Origin: PGYR01 sp046290495
GTDB lineage: Bacteria > Bacteroidota > Ignavibacteria > Kapaibacteriales > UBA2268
Assembly: GCA_046290495.1 (NCBI GenBank)
Contig: JBKAGT010000005.1
Coordinates: 744,001-808,000 of the forward strand
Direction of reading: 5' to 3'
Length of the DNA stretch: 64,000 bases
In this document: one piece after another, positions 19,587 to 28,944 of the stretch
Layout: the number at the start of each line of letters is the position of its first letter
How positions within the stretch are numbered: position 1 is the first letter of the stretch
Program-made: the position numbers and the translations under genes
Notes under the pieces: model-generated
What the model saw: only the letters and a program-made list of their open reading frames with translations
Told to the model about the DNA's origin: nothing
Database searches by the model: none

Positions 19587-19628
19587 TAATTACTTAATTT
19601 TCAACAAAACGAAAAGGTCCCCAAATTG

Positions 19629-20684
19629 ATGAAATTATCTTCATTTAAGTATGATTTACCAAAAGAATCAATTGCTAAGTTTCCAGCTGAGCCACGTGAC
19701 TCATCTAAAATGTTAGTTATGGACACTGAAACTGGCAAATTAAAAGATAAAATGTTTGAAGATATTTTGGGTGAGCTTAGCAAAGGTGATTGTTTAGTTC
19801 TTAATGATACTAAGGTGTTTCCTGCCAGACTATTTGGGAATAAGGAAAAAACTAATGCTAGGATCGAGGTATTATTACTACGTGAGCTAAAGCGTGAAGA
19901 AAGGCTTTGGGATGTAATGGTAGAGCCAGCAAGAAAGGTAAGAATAGGAAATAAAATATATTTTGATGATAATAAATTTTACTGTGAAGTAATTGATAAT
20001 ACTACTTCAAGAGGTAGAACTGTAAGATTTTCGTATGACGGAAACTTATTCGACGAAATTGAAAGAATAGGTGAAATGCCTATACCTGACTATATCGACA
20101 GAGATACAGCACCAATTGATAAGCAAACTTATCAAACTACTTATGCTAATGAAGAGCACTTACAGTCAATTGCTCCCCCATCGGCTGGTTTGCACTTTAC
20201 TCCAGAAATGTTAGAAAAAATTGAGAAGAAGGGTGTTAGGATTGCTTATGTTAATCTAACAATTGGTCAAGGTGTCTTCGAAACAATCGATGTTGAAGAT
20301 TTGACTAAGCATAGAATGTATAGTGAGTATTTCGAAATTCCTAGGGCTTCTGCTGAGTTGATTAACAAATCACTTAAGTCAAATAAAAGAATATTTGCTG
20401 TTGGTACAAGTACTGTTAGAGCTTTAGAAGCATCAGTACTAACTACAGGTTCTGTTAAGCCTAACAAGGGCTGGACTGATAAATTTATTTATCCTCAGTA
20501 TGATTTCCAAATTGTTACCGACTTCCTTGCAAATTTCCATTATCCTGCTTCTCCACAAATATTAGTTTCTTGTGCGTTTGGCGGTAAAAAGAAAACTTTT
20601 GATGCTTATAAGCATGCTGTTGACAATGGATACAGAATGTTAGTCTATGGTGATGCTATATTATACAGATCACCTAAACAATAA
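19629..20684 (+). CDS. queA: S-adenosylmethionine:tRNA ribosyltransferase-isomerase
   Basis: QueA transfers and isomerises the ribosyl group of SAM onto 7-aminomethyl-7-deazaguanine in tRNA, forming epoxyqueuosine. The 351-residue reading from ATG 19629 (just after a TTG at 19628) has the family landmarks: FKYDLPKESIAKFP at the start, LVLNDTKVFPARLFG, PPSAGLHFTPEML with the catalytic region, and VGTSTVRALE. QueC, an earlier enzyme of the same pathway, is also in the window but on the other strand 33 kb away. A strong terminator follows at once. Confidence 0.96.
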   Translation: MKLSSFKYDLPKESIAKFPAEPRDSSKMLVMDTETGKLKDKMFEDILGELSKGDCLVLNDTKVFPARLFGNKEKTNARIEVLLLRELKREERLWDVMVEPARKVRIGNKIYFDDNKFYCEVIDNTTSRGRTVRFSYDGNLFDEIERIGEMPIPDYIDRDTAPIDKQTYQTTYANEEHLQSIAPPSAGLHFTPEMLEKIEKKGVRIAYVNLTIGQGVFETIDVEDLTKHRMYSEYFEIPRASAELINKSLKSNKRIFAVGTSTVRALEASVLTTGSVKPNKGWTDKFIYPQYDFQIVTDFLANFHYPASPQILVSCAFGGKKKTFDAYKHAVDNGYRMLVYGDAILYRSPKQ

Positions 20685-20712
20685 GGATAAGACATAGAAT
20701 TTTAATAAATTG

Positions 20713-20746
20713 AAAGCATACTATAATTTAAGTATGCTTTTTTTTT
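20713..20746 (+). terminator. Intrinsic terminator after queA
   Basis: A 10-bp stem pairs AAAGCATACT (20713-20722) with AGTATGCTTT (20731-20740), closes an 8-base loop and runs into a T-tract ending at 20746. It lies inside the upstream extension of the next open frame, which is one reason to start that gene at 20758. Confidence 0.9.
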
Positions 20747-20757
20747 GGAATGAAAAT

Positions 20758-21999
20758 ATGAATGATTTAAAAAATAAACTAGGCGAACAATTCGAAGCCC
20801 CAAGCTTTGAAGATTGGAAAATTGATGCTCAGAAATATCTGAAGAATAGTAATATAGATGATTTGATTAGTAAAAAGTTAACTAGTAAAGTTGATATAAA
20901 ATCAATATATGTAGATAGACCTATCAAAAGTATTGAATTGAATTTTGAAAAAAGCAGCAGTTCATCAATACATTCTATTTCATCAGATTATCATTTAGAA
21001 TCTGATTTAGAATTAGCTCATTTGCTTTATTTGGTTGACAAGAGTGAGGGGCAAAAACTTACTGTTAGAGCAAGAATTGATTCTAATTTCTTTTTGTCTA
21101 TTGCAAAGTTCAGAGCATTGAGATATCTTTTGAACAACACTTCATTAGGTAAATTCAATATAGAAGCATATAGCACTAATATAAATAAATCAATAATTGA
21201 TGAGAATAATAATATAATTAGATTAACAACAGAGGCAATGTCGGCAAAGATTGGTGGATGCAACTCAGTTGATTTAATGCCTTATAATTCTTTAGACGCT
21301 ACTTTGGATAGTGAAAGTTCGAAATTTGGTGGTAGAGTAACAGAAAACATATTAAACTTGTTGAATGATGAAAGCTATTTTGACAAGGTAATAGACCCGT
21401 TAGCTGGATCATACTTGCTAGAGGAACTTACTTTAAAAATTGCAAATTCAGCAGCTGAGTACAAGGCGTTACTTAATGATTTAGCGACTAAAAATGAGTT
21501 AGAAGAATTTTTAGAACAAAAGAATAATGAGCATTTTAATCATCAAAAAGAAAATTTGGACAGAGGAATTAAAAAACTAATTGGTGTTAATATATACCAA
21601 AACTCGGATGAAATTAATGGTGACAGCACAGATAATGATAGATTAGCAAGTGACTTCGAGCATTTAAAACAAAAAGTTGATAATAATAAACCAAGAGTTT
21701 ATATAGCTAATTTTCAAGAGAAAAATAGCTTACAACTTCCAGTTACAATGGCACTGAATACTTTTAACATTGAATTTGAATCAAATTCACTATTCGAACT
21801 TGTAGAAGATGGGTTCAATACAATTAAGCTTTACGATCCTGATTTAGTTATTTTGAACGGAGATCAGGGTGTAATGAGAAATTTGAAAAATATGCTTAGC
21901 GAGTATAGTATAATTTCGATCAATGATTTTAATGAAGATTCAATACTTTCAAATATTGAATTAATACTTTCAAAAATGAGTAAGGTTAACAATGGATAA
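20758..21999 (+). CDS. mutA: Methylmalonyl-CoA mutase small (non-catalytic) subunit
   Basis: From ATG 20758 the product has 413 residues, short for MutA (usually ~600). Upstream in-frame codons lie in the queA terminator. The central part keeps mutase-fold features: LTTEAMSAKIGGCNSVDLMPYN and VIDPLAGSYLLEELT match the equivalent parts of the large subunit. The C-terminal flavodoxin-like region (YIANFQEKNSLQLPVTMAL) lacks the DxHxxG cobalamin ligand motif, so the chain should not bind B12. It overlaps mutB by 8 bases. The pair interconverts succinyl-CoA and methylmalonyl-CoA as a heterodimer. The gene is divergent in sequence, but its position is diagnostic. Confidence 0.87.
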   Translation: MNDLKNKLGEQFEAPSFEDWKIDAQKYLKNSNIDDLISKKLTSKVDIKSIYVDRPIKSIELNFEKSSSSSIHSISSDYHLESDLELAHLLYLVDKSEGQKLTVRARIDSNFFLSIAKFRALRYLLNNTSLGKFNIEAYSTNINKSIIDENNNIIRLTTEAMSAKIGGCNSVDLMPYNSLDATLDSESSKFGGRVTENILNLLNDESYFDKVIDPLAGSYLLEELTLKIANSAAEYKALLNDLATKNELEEFLEQKNNEHFNHQKENLDRGIKKLIGVNIYQNSDEINGDSTDNDRLASDFEHLKQKVDNNKPRVYIANFQEKNSLQLPVTMALNTFNIEFESNSLFELVEDGFNTIKLYDPDLVILNGDQGVMRNLKNMLSEYSIISINDFNEDSILSNIELILSKMSKVNNG

Positions 22000-24070
22000 A
22001 ATTTTCGAAACCCTAGAAGGTATTAAGATAAAACCTCATTACTCTGCTGAAGATATAGAAGACTGTAATCATACTAAATACATGTCTGGTATACCTCCCT
22101 ATTTACGTGGCCCTTATCATACAATGTATTTGGGAAGACCATGGACTATAAGACAATATGCAGGATTTTCTACAGCTGAGGAAAGCAATGCATTTTATAG
22201 AAGAAATTTGAAAGCTGGTCAGAAGGGATTATCTGTCGCTTTTGATTTGGCTACACACCGTGGTTACGATAGTGATAATCCAAGAGTAGAAGGCGATGTT
22301 GGAAAAGCGGGTGTAGCTATAGATAGTATCGAGGATATGAAAAAACTATTCGATGGAATTCCATTGGATAAAATTTCAGTTTCAATGACTATGAATGGTG
22401 CAGTATTACCAGTAATGGCATTCTATATAGCGGCAGCCAAAGAACAAGGAGTTACTGCTGAGCAATTAAGTGGTACTATTCAGAATGATATTCTGAAAGA
22501 GTATTTGGTGAGAAATACATACATATATCCACCAAAAATGTCCATGAAGATTATATCCGACATTTTCGAGTATACAAGCAAAAATATGCCCAGTTTCAAC
22601 TCAATTTCTGTTAGTGGTTACCACATGCAAGAAGCAGGTGCAACTGCTGATATCGAATTGGCATATACACTAGCTGATGGATTAGAATATGTAAGGGCGG
22701 GAATAAATGCAGGATTGGATATAGATAAGTTCGCACCTCGAATTTCTTTCTTTTGGGCCATTGGTATGAATTTCTTCATGGAAGTAGCAAAGATGCGAGC
22801 AGGCCGACTTATCTGGGCTCAGCTTATGAAGCAATTTTCACCTAAGAATCCTAAATCTATGTCGCTAAGAACTCATAGTCAAACTTCAGGATGGAGCTTG
22901 ACAGAGCAAGATCCTTTCAACAATATCGCTAGAACAACAATTGAGGCTATGGCGGCTGCTTTGGGGCATACTCAATCACTTCATACAAATTCATTTGATG
23001 AAGCAATTGCTCTACCTACTGATTATAGCGCACGAATAGCGAGAAATACTCAGCTAATATTACAACACGAAACGGGAATAACTGACTATATTGACCCATT
23101 TGGTGGTTCATACTATGTAGAGAAATTAACCAAAGAACTATACGATAAAGCATGGGAATTGATTGAAGAAGTTGAAAACCATGGTGGTATGGCAAAAGCA
23201 ATTGAGTCAGGAATGCCTAAATTAAAAATAGAAGAAGCCGCAGCTAAAAGACAAGCACGGATAGATTCTGGAGAAGAAATAATAATTGGTATTAATAAGA
23301 ATAAAGTAGAAGATAATTATCACTTTGACATATTAGAAGTTGACAACGTAAGCGTAAGAAATTCACAAATTGAAAGAATTAACAGAATCAAACAAGAGAG
23401 AGATACTGACAAGGTTAGTGCGTTACTTCAAGAGCTGACAGATGTAGCCAAATCTGGCGAAGGTAATTTGTTAGACATTGCAGTAAAAGCAGCTGAAGCC
23501 CGAGCTACACTTGGTGAGATTTCTGATGCTATTGAGAAAATTTCTGGGAGACACAAAGCAATGACGAAAACCATAAGTGGTGTTTACAGCCGAGAGAATA
23601 GTAACAAAGAAGAAATCAATACTGTTAGAAATCTTTCTGATAAATTCTTTGAGTTAGATGGTAGAAGGCCTAGAATATTAGTTGCGAAAATGGGACAAGA
23701 CGGGCATGACAGAGGTGCTAAAATTATAGCAACTGCATTTGCTGATCTTGGGTTTGATGTTGATGTTGGCCCCCTATTTTCTACTCCCGAAGAAGTTGCA
23801 AAACAATGCATAGAAAATGATGTACACGTAGTTGGTATAAGTACATTAGCAGCAGGTCATAAAACATTATTGCCTAAGCTAATTGAACTGTTAAAAGATT
23901 ACGGAAGAGAGGATATAATTGTCATAGCAGGTGGCGTTATACCAAAACAAGACTATGATTTCTTATACGAAAATGGAGTGTTTAAAGTTTTTGGGCCTGG
24001 TGTAAAAATCACAGAGTCATCAAAAGAAATCTTAGAGAAATTAATAGAAATATATAGCGAAGATAGCTAA
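21992..24070 (+). CDS. mutB: Methylmalonyl-CoA mutase large (catalytic) subunit
   Basis: A 692-residue adenosylcobalamin-dependent mutase. The TIM-barrel substrate domain includes RGPYHTMYLGRPWTIRQYAGF, VAFDLATHRGYDSD and SVSMTMNGAVLP. The C-terminal B12-binding domain has DGHDRG with Asp570, His572 and Gly575, the lower-axial ligand signature, and GGVIP near 650. It isomerises (R)-methylmalonyl-CoA and succinyl-CoA in propionate metabolism. Translation is probably coupled to the small subunit through the 8-base overlap. The 3' end overlaps a convergent lipoprotein gene by 4 bases with no terminator. No epimerase, carboxylase or MeaB chaperone gene is adjacent. Confidence 0.97.
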   Translation: MDKIFETLEGIKIKPHYSAEDIEDCNHTKYMSGIPPYLRGPYHTMYLGRPWTIRQYAGFSTAEESNAFYRRNLKAGQKGLSVAFDLATHRGYDSDNPRVEGDVGKAGVAIDSIEDMKKLFDGIPLDKISVSMTMNGAVLPVMAFYIAAAKEQGVTAEQLSGTIQNDILKEYLVRNTYIYPPKMSMKIISDIFEYTSKNMPSFNSISVSGYHMQEAGATADIELAYTLADGLEYVRAGINAGLDIDKFAPRISFFWAIGMNFFMEVAKMRAGRLIWAQLMKQFSPKNPKSMSLRTHSQTSGWSLTEQDPFNNIARTTIEAMAAALGHTQSLHTNSFDEAIALPTDYSARIARNTQLILQHETGITDYIDPFGGSYYVEKLTKELYDKAWELIEEVENHGGMAKAIESGMPKLKIEEAAAKRQARIDSGEEIIIGINKNKVEDNYHFDILEVDNVSVRNSQIERINRIKQERDTDKVSALLQELTDVAKSGEGNLLDIAVKAAEARATLGEISDAIEKISGRHKAMTKTISGVYSRENSNKEEINTVRNLSDKFFELDGRRPRILVAKMGQDGHDRGAKIIATAFADLGFDVDVGPLFSTPEEVAKQCIENDVHVVGISTLAAGHKTLLPKLIELLKDYGREDIIVIAGGVIPKQDYDFLYENGVFKVFGPGVKITESSKEILEKLIEIYSEDS

Positions 24071-24858
24071 TCACAAATAATCTGATTATACCTTACAGAG
24101 ACGTTCTCATTACTTGATGAGGACGTTTCTATTTTTATTGGGTAACCTTCTTCATTATACACATACAAATAATTCTTAGTTGCTGTTGTTACTACACTAT
24201 CCCTAGAAGTGTAAGTAGTTGTCTCTTTAGTCCTATTGTTTTTTGTAAATAATGTAAACAAGTCAACTGAACCGTTTATATTCTTCATATTATCATATTC
24301 ATATACTGAGTGTTCAGTTCTAGAACCACTAAGCAAAAACTGCTCATATTCTCTGTCTATAATTCTACCTGACTCATCGTATTGGAAATTTGACTGACTT
24401 AAAAGTTCCCAAGCACCATCAAATTTGAAGAACGTCTCTTTAATTACTTGGTTTGATTTGTTATATACTCTAGAACTTTTCTCTACAAATTCCCCTTCAC
24501 TATTATATGTTACTATTTCATATGGCAACCCCCTGCTATTACTATATACGGAGTCAACAAAGTTTATATTTCCTTCACTATCTTTGTAGTTAACAAAAAC
24601 AATTTCATCTATAAAATTTCTAAATATTTCTATTTCTCTTACTAATTCACCTACTTCATTATTTTCGAATTTATAGTAATAAAGATTTGATACCCTATTA
24701 TTATCATACTCTACTTCGTAATAATAATTAGCACTATCAGTATATGACATTAATTTACATTTTAACTGATCTTCACTTTTAGTAATGCTATCATCACTAC
24801 ACGAAACTAGAATTACGATGCTAGTGAGAATAAATAAACAGTATTTGATTTTTTCCAT
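24067..24858 (-). CDS. Lipoprotein with YD-like repeats, function unknown
   Basis: A 263-residue lipoprotein with lipobox LVSC (Cys20). The mature chain has repeated short beta segments of the form YD..G/N-R-(I/V) (VEYDNNRVSNLYYYKF, QYDESGRIIDREYEQF, YVYNEEGYPIKIE), which resemble RHS/YD or DUF4595-like beta repeats of Bacteroidota lipoproteins. No enzyme motif is seen. It is convergent with mutB and overlaps it by 4 bases. It stands alone on its strand. Confidence 0.65.
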   Translation of the reverse strand: MEKIKYCLFILTSIVILVSCSDDSITKSEDQLKCKLMSYTDSANYYYEVEYDNNRVSNLYYYKFENNEVGELVREIEIFRNFIDEIVFVNYKDSEGNINFVDSVYSNSRGLPYEIVTYNSEGEFVEKSSRVYNKSNQVIKETFFKFDGAWELLSQSNFQYDESGRIIDREYEQFLLSGSRTEHSVYEYDNMKNINGSVDLFTLFTKNNRTKETTTYTSRDSVVTTATKNYLYVYNEEGYPIKIETSSSSNENVSVRYNQIICD

Positions 24859-24878
24859 AAAGTAATCTATCCAAATTT

Positions 24879-24910
24879 TTAGGTTTTTTACCTTAAACGA
24901 TGTATTTTTG
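24879..24910 (+). promoter_or_regulatory. Candidate promoter of the DUF6580 gene
   Basis: A perfect TATTTTTG -7 box (24903-24910) has TTAG (3 of 4 to TTTG) 20 bases upstream at 24879-24882. The box ends 43 bases before the start codon. Confidence 0.45.
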
Positions 24911-24953
24911 TTTTAAATATACTAAATAAAAAACTAAGATTAAAAATAGAAAT

Positions 24954-25478
24954 ATGAGAAAAGAACTATTATTTGCAATTGGGATTGTTGCTATTGCTTT
25001 ACTTTCAAGGTTTATCCCGCACCCACCTAATTTCACACCAATTTTAGCAATCGCGTTATTTGGTGGAGCAATTTTTAAGAATAAGGCAATAGCATATACT
25101 GTTACTTTAGGATCAATGTTTGTTGCTGATCTGTACTTAGGTTTACACGAGTCTCTTTGGGCTGTTTACTTATGCTTGGCATTATTTGTTTTCCTAGGCA
25201 CTCAGGTAAATAGAAAGAATAGTAAATCGATAACTCTTTCTGCTATTAGCTCTTCGATTATTTTCTTTTTAGTAACTAACTTTTCTGTGTGGGCATTTAC
25301 CACACTTTATTCTAATAATCTTGCAGGACTAATGTCTTCATACACAATGGCATTACCATTCCTAAAATGGAATCTTTTATCTACTTTGCTTTATAGTGGG
25401 GCTATGTTTGGTGCTTATAACCTTTTAGAAAAGTATGACTTTGGATTCACTCAGGTAGTGAAGGAAAATAAAGACTAA
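24954..25478 (+). CDS. DUF6580-family membrane protein, putative transporter component
   Basis: A 174-residue integral membrane protein with about five to six hydrophobic helices. It carries the DUF6580 hallmark RFIPHPPNFTPILAIALFGGA at the first-second helix junction and WNLLSTLLYSGAMFGAYNLL near the end. The size and fold resemble substrate-binding S components of ECF vitamin transporters; that relation is suggestive and not proved here. No ECF ATPase genes are close by. The position 1 kb from a cobalamin-dependent mutase makes a vitamin B12-related cargo a possible but weak guess. Confidence 0.7.
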   Translation: MRKELLFAIGIVAIALLSRFIPHPPNFTPILAIALFGGAIFKNKAIAYTVTLGSMFVADLYLGLHESLWAVYLCLALFVFLGTQVNRKNSKSITLSAISSSIIFFLVTNFSVWAFTTLYSNNLAGLMSSYTMALPFLKWNLLSTLLYSGAMFGAYNLLEKYDFGFTQVVKENKD

Positions 25479-25500
25479 ATAGTCAAAAAAACTTACAAAA

Positions 25501-25540
25501 AAACTCCAACTATAGAATATATTTAGTTGGAGTTTTTTTT
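25501..25540 (+). terminator. Bidirectional intrinsic terminator
   Basis: A 12-bp stem (AAACTCCAACTA at 25501-25512 with TAGTTGGAGTTT at 25524-25535) with an 11-base loop and T-tract to 25540. The A-run before it also serves the convergent malic enzyme gene. Confidence 0.88.
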
Positions 25541-25555
25541 ATTCTAATTCGATTT

Positions 25556-27841
25556 CTACTTTGTTTTCTTAATTTGATTACTGAAATGATCTTCTTGAGC
25601 ATCAACCACAGCAATAGCAACCATATCTAAAATTTCATTAACGTCACTACCCTGTTCTAATATATGCACTGGTTTCGACATACCTATTAGAATAGGACCA
25701 ATTAGGTTAGTACTACCAACTTTTGATAATAATTTATATGCAATATTACCTGAGTTCAAGTTAGGGAATACTAATACATTAGCACCTCCTTTTATTTCAC
25801 TGAAAGGAAAGCTTGATTCAAGTAAATCTGGTCTTACAGCCATGTCTGCTTGCATTTCTCCATCTACTATCAATTCAGGGCGTTTTGTCTTGATAATATT
25901 CCTAGCTTCTCGCATTTTAATTGGAGTATCGCCAGTTGCCGAACCGAAATTACCATAAGAAAGTAAAGCGATCTGAGGAGTTACTTCAAAGTATTGAGCA
26001 AGCTCTGCTGCTTGGATTGCAATATCAGCAATCTCATGTGCAGTTGGATCAATATTAACGGTTGTATCAGCTAAGAAATAAGTCTTTTTCTTAGTGGATA
26101 CTATATGTAGCCCTGACACTTTATTAAATCTTGGGTCGTGGCCAATTGTTTGTAGTGCTGGCCTTATAGTAGCCGCATAGTTTGTATTAAGCCCACTCAG
26201 CATACAATCTGCATCACCAACAGCTACCATAGTAGAAGCAAAGTAGTTTCTGTGTTTTAGTATTCTCTTCTCAGCATCATGGTGGTTTACACCTCTTCTT
26301 TGTCTAAGTTTGTAGTATTCTTCTATATATTTTTTTGTATTCTTGTGGGTCTCAGGATTAATAATTTCTATTCCATCCAGATCATAGCCATATTGTTCAG
26401 CTACTTCCTTAATCTCATCTTGAACTCCTAGTAATATCGGCTTTGCAATTCCCTCTTCGACAGATAGCTGTGCAGCTCTAATTATTCTAGAGTTATCACC
26501 TTCTGGGAATACAACTTTCTTAGGACTTCTTCTAGCCTTCTTATAAATTAATGACATAAAGCTTTGAGTTCTTCCCATTCTTACATTCAGTTCACGCTTA
26601 TACTCATCAATATTTTTTATTTTTTTACGAGCAACACCCGAATCTATAGCTGCTTGAGCTACAGCAGGCGATACTGAAGTAAGTACTCTTGGATCAAATG
26701 GTTTAGGTATTATATATTCTGGTCCGAAGCTAATTTCGTCTACTCCATAAGCCGACTTAACTGTCTCAGGTACATCTTCACGTGCTAGCTCAGCAAGAGC
26801 TTGGGCCGCAGCTACCTTCATTTCTAGATTTATAGCACTAGCGTAGACATCTAACGCCCCTCTAAAGATAAATGGGAAGCCCAATACGTTATTTACTTGA
26901 TTTGGGTAATCCGATCTACCAGTTGCCATTATTACATCTTCACGAGCCGCTTTGGCATCATTATAAGTAATCTCAGGGTCAGGATTAGCCATGGCAAATA
27001 TGATTGGAGTATCAGCCATCGATTTAACCATCTTTTTGCTAACTACACCACCAACTGAAAGACCCATAAAGACATCAGCTCCTTCCATTGCTTCTTCTAA
27101 AGTACGTTTATCAGTTTTTATTTCAAACTCTTTTTTGTACTTATTCATGTCATTCTTTCTACCCTTATATATAACGCCCTGTCTGTCGCACATATAGACA
27201 TTCTTTGGATTTACGCCAAGTGCCATATGGAACTTTGCACACGCTATAGCAGCTGCACCAGCACCATTATATACAACAACGATATCTTCAATTTTCTTCT
27301 CAGCAATAAGTAAAGCATTAATAAGCGCTGCACCAGATATGATAGCTGTACCATGCTGATCGTCATGGAATACAGGGATATCAAGTCTTTCTTGTAACTC
27401 TCTCTCTATTTCAAATGATTCGGGAGCCTTAATATCCTCAAGGTTTATGCCTCCAAAAGTAGGACCCATCATTTCTATAGCATTAATCAAATCTTCCTGA
27501 TTTTTTGAGTTTAACTCAATGTCAAATACATCAATATCAGCAAATGCTTTGAATAGTCCACCTTTACCTTCCATCACTGGCTTACTAGCAGAAGCACCAA
27601 TGTCACCTAGTCCTAATACTGCAGTCCCATTTGAAATAACAGCAACTAAGTTTCCTTTGTTTGTGTATTTATACACATCGTTTTCATTTTTTTCAATTTC
27701 TAAACAAGGATATGCTACTCCTGGTGAATAAGCCAAAGAAAGATCTCTTTGGGTAATAAAAGGTTTCGTTGGAACTACTTCAATTTTTCCTGCTGGAGAT
27801 TTTGAGTGGTAGTTGAGAGCATCATTTTTTCTGATTTTCAT
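25556..27841 (-). CDS. maeB: NADP-dependent malic enzyme fused to phosphotransacetylase-like domain
   Basis: A 761-residue MaeB-type protein. The N-terminal half has malic-enzyme signatures (SLAYSPGVAYPCLEIE, IPVFHDDQHGTAIISG, and the NADP-binding VVYNGAGAAAIACAK). The C-terminal ~330 residues form a phosphate acetyl/butyryltransferase-like domain (VVFPEGDNSRIIRAA, GDTPIKMREARNI, FPNLNSGNIAYKLL). The enzyme decarboxylates malate to pyruvate, making NADPH; in known MaeB proteins the PTA part is regulatory and senses acetyl-CoA. It would supply NADPH and drain C4 acids made from the mutase products nearby. Monocistronic. Confidence 0.95.
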   Translation of the reverse strand: MKIRKNDALNYHSKSPAGKIEVVPTKPFITQRDLSLAYSPGVAYPCLEIEKNENDVYKYTNKGNLVAVISNGTAVLGLGDIGASASKPVMEGKGGLFKAFADIDVFDIELNSKNQEDLINAIEMMGPTFGGINLEDIKAPESFEIERELQERLDIPVFHDDQHGTAIISGAALINALLIAEKKIEDIVVVYNGAGAAAIACAKFHMALGVNPKNVYMCDRQGVIYKGRKNDMNKYKKEFEIKTDKRTLEEAMEGADVFMGLSVGGVVSKKMVKSMADTPIIFAMANPDPEITYNDAKAAREDVIMATGRSDYPNQVNNVLGFPFIFRGALDVYASAINLEMKVAAAQALAELAREDVPETVKSAYGVDEISFGPEYIIPKPFDPRVLTSVSPAVAQAAIDSGVARKKIKNIDEYKRELNVRMGRTQSFMSLIYKKARRSPKKVVFPEGDNSRIIRAAQLSVEEGIAKPILLGVQDEIKEVAEQYGYDLDGIEIINPETHKNTKKYIEEYYKLRQRRGVNHHDAEKRILKHRNYFASTMVAVGDADCMLSGLNTNYAATIRPALQTIGHDPRFNKVSGLHIVSTKKKTYFLADTTVNIDPTAHEIADIAIQAAELAQYFEVTPQIALLSYGNFGSATGDTPIKMREARNIIKTKRPELIVDGEMQADMAVRPDLLESSFPFSEIKGGANVLVFPNLNSGNIAYKLLSKVGSTNLIGPILIGMSKPVHILEQGSDVNEILDMVAIAVVDAQEDHFSNQIKKTK

Positions 27842-27924
27842 GTAAAATTATATTCTTATTTGTTTGCAAATTAAAACATATCAATATACGAAAATCTAAT
27901 CAATCAATTTGATTCGTGAATAAG

Positions 27925-28944
27925 TTATATTACATAGGTGATGCGTTTGCTTTGCTCGTCCATAGACTCGTTAAATGAATTGATAAAAATATCGTCTGAC
28001 ATTTCATAAGTAACACTATAATTAGCAATTTGACTCAATTTTCTGATATTGATATCGAGTTTGTTGTAATATATTTTTGCTCTATTATTCCTTTCATCTA
28101 TTACAAGTTTTATTACTATATTTTTTTCATCAGAAATAATAGACTGGATAATTTTATGTTTTTTATAAAATTCTATTCTATAGTTGTTTCCAGCTATGTT
28201 CATGTAGTAAACAGCCTGAGAATCATTGAGTTTAGCAATTAAATTTCTAACATATAATGATTTCAAAAATTTAGAATTTGTTTTAGCAATGCTGTCAATA
28301 TTCTTCCAATCAGGGATAATACTATCATCTTTTAATTTTAAAGCAGAAGGGGAAATATAATTTAAAACTAGGCTAACAGTGTTTTCATTCATTATGTCAT
28401 AGCCAGTCATATATAAATCAATTAATATAAACTCTAAGCTATGTGTCAAATTTCTTTTCTTCTTCTCTTTTCTTCGGTAATTTAGAATAACTGTGTTCAC
28501 ATCACTTATAACATGCTTAATTAATCGGTTAGTCCGCTTTTGGTATTCATATATTGTGTTTCTTATTATTTCATTGTCTTCCAAACCAAGTACACGAATT
28601 ATCGAATCATAGTCTAGCTTATTCTCTTTGAATAGAACATTAGTTGAGTGGACGGTTATAATCAAAGATGGTGAAATAGTTTGTATGAAAAAATATAATT
28701 TATCGCCATGCTTAAGATTTGAATGAACCACAGCTTTGAATATTCCATTGGGTAATTTTAACTTATAAACTTCTTTGTCAATTTTCTCTAATACTTGACC
28801 TAATACTATCTCACCTTTCTTAAGTTTGTGAGAAGCCTTACTCTTTGGTTTAGGTGAATTTGGCACCCCGTAGCGACCACCACGAGAAGAGTAACTCTCA
28901 GTAGTTATTCTGTTTGAAGTGTCTATTTTACCAGCTTTACTCAA
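27925..28944 (-). CDS. FliK-like hypothetical protein
   Basis: A 339-residue protein read from a TTG at 28944, directly after the TAA of the aldo/keto reductase gene (TAATTG). No nearby ATG gives a better start. A basic, Ser/Gly-rich N-terminus is followed by a small beta domain at about 44-105 (GEIVLGQVLEKIDKEVYKLKL ... LKHGDKLYFFIQTISPSLIITV). Its pattern resembles the N-terminal core of FliK-type hook-length proteins. The C-terminal part (YYMNIAGNNYRIEFYKKH, VIKLVIDERNNRAKIYY) has the strand order of a FliK C-terminal domain. This is a resemblance in pattern only. No flagellar gene is nearby. There is no signal peptide. Function unknown. Confidence 0.5.
   Translation of the reverse strand: MSKAGKIDTSNRITTESYSSRGGRYGVPNSPKPKSKASHKLKKGEIVLGQVLEKIDKEVYKLKLPNGIFKAVVHSNLKHGDKLYFFIQTISPSLIITVHSTNVLFKENKLDYDSIIRVLGLEDNEIIRNTIYEYQKRTNRLIKHVISDVNTVILNYRRKEKKKRNLTHSLEFILIDLYMTGYDIMNENTVSLVLNYISPSALKLKDDSIIPDWKNIDSIAKTNSKFLKSLYVRNLIAKLNDSQAVYYMNIAGNNYRIEFYKKHKIIQSIISDEKNIVIKLVIDERNNRAKIYYNKLDINIRKLSQIANYSVTYEMSDDIFINSFNESMDEQSKRITYVI

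Noticed and set aside
20685..20757. Cobalamin riboswitch before the methylmalonyl-CoA mutase genes
   Set aside because: The leader is only about 70 bases and is filled by the queA terminator; no B12-box-like sequence is visible.
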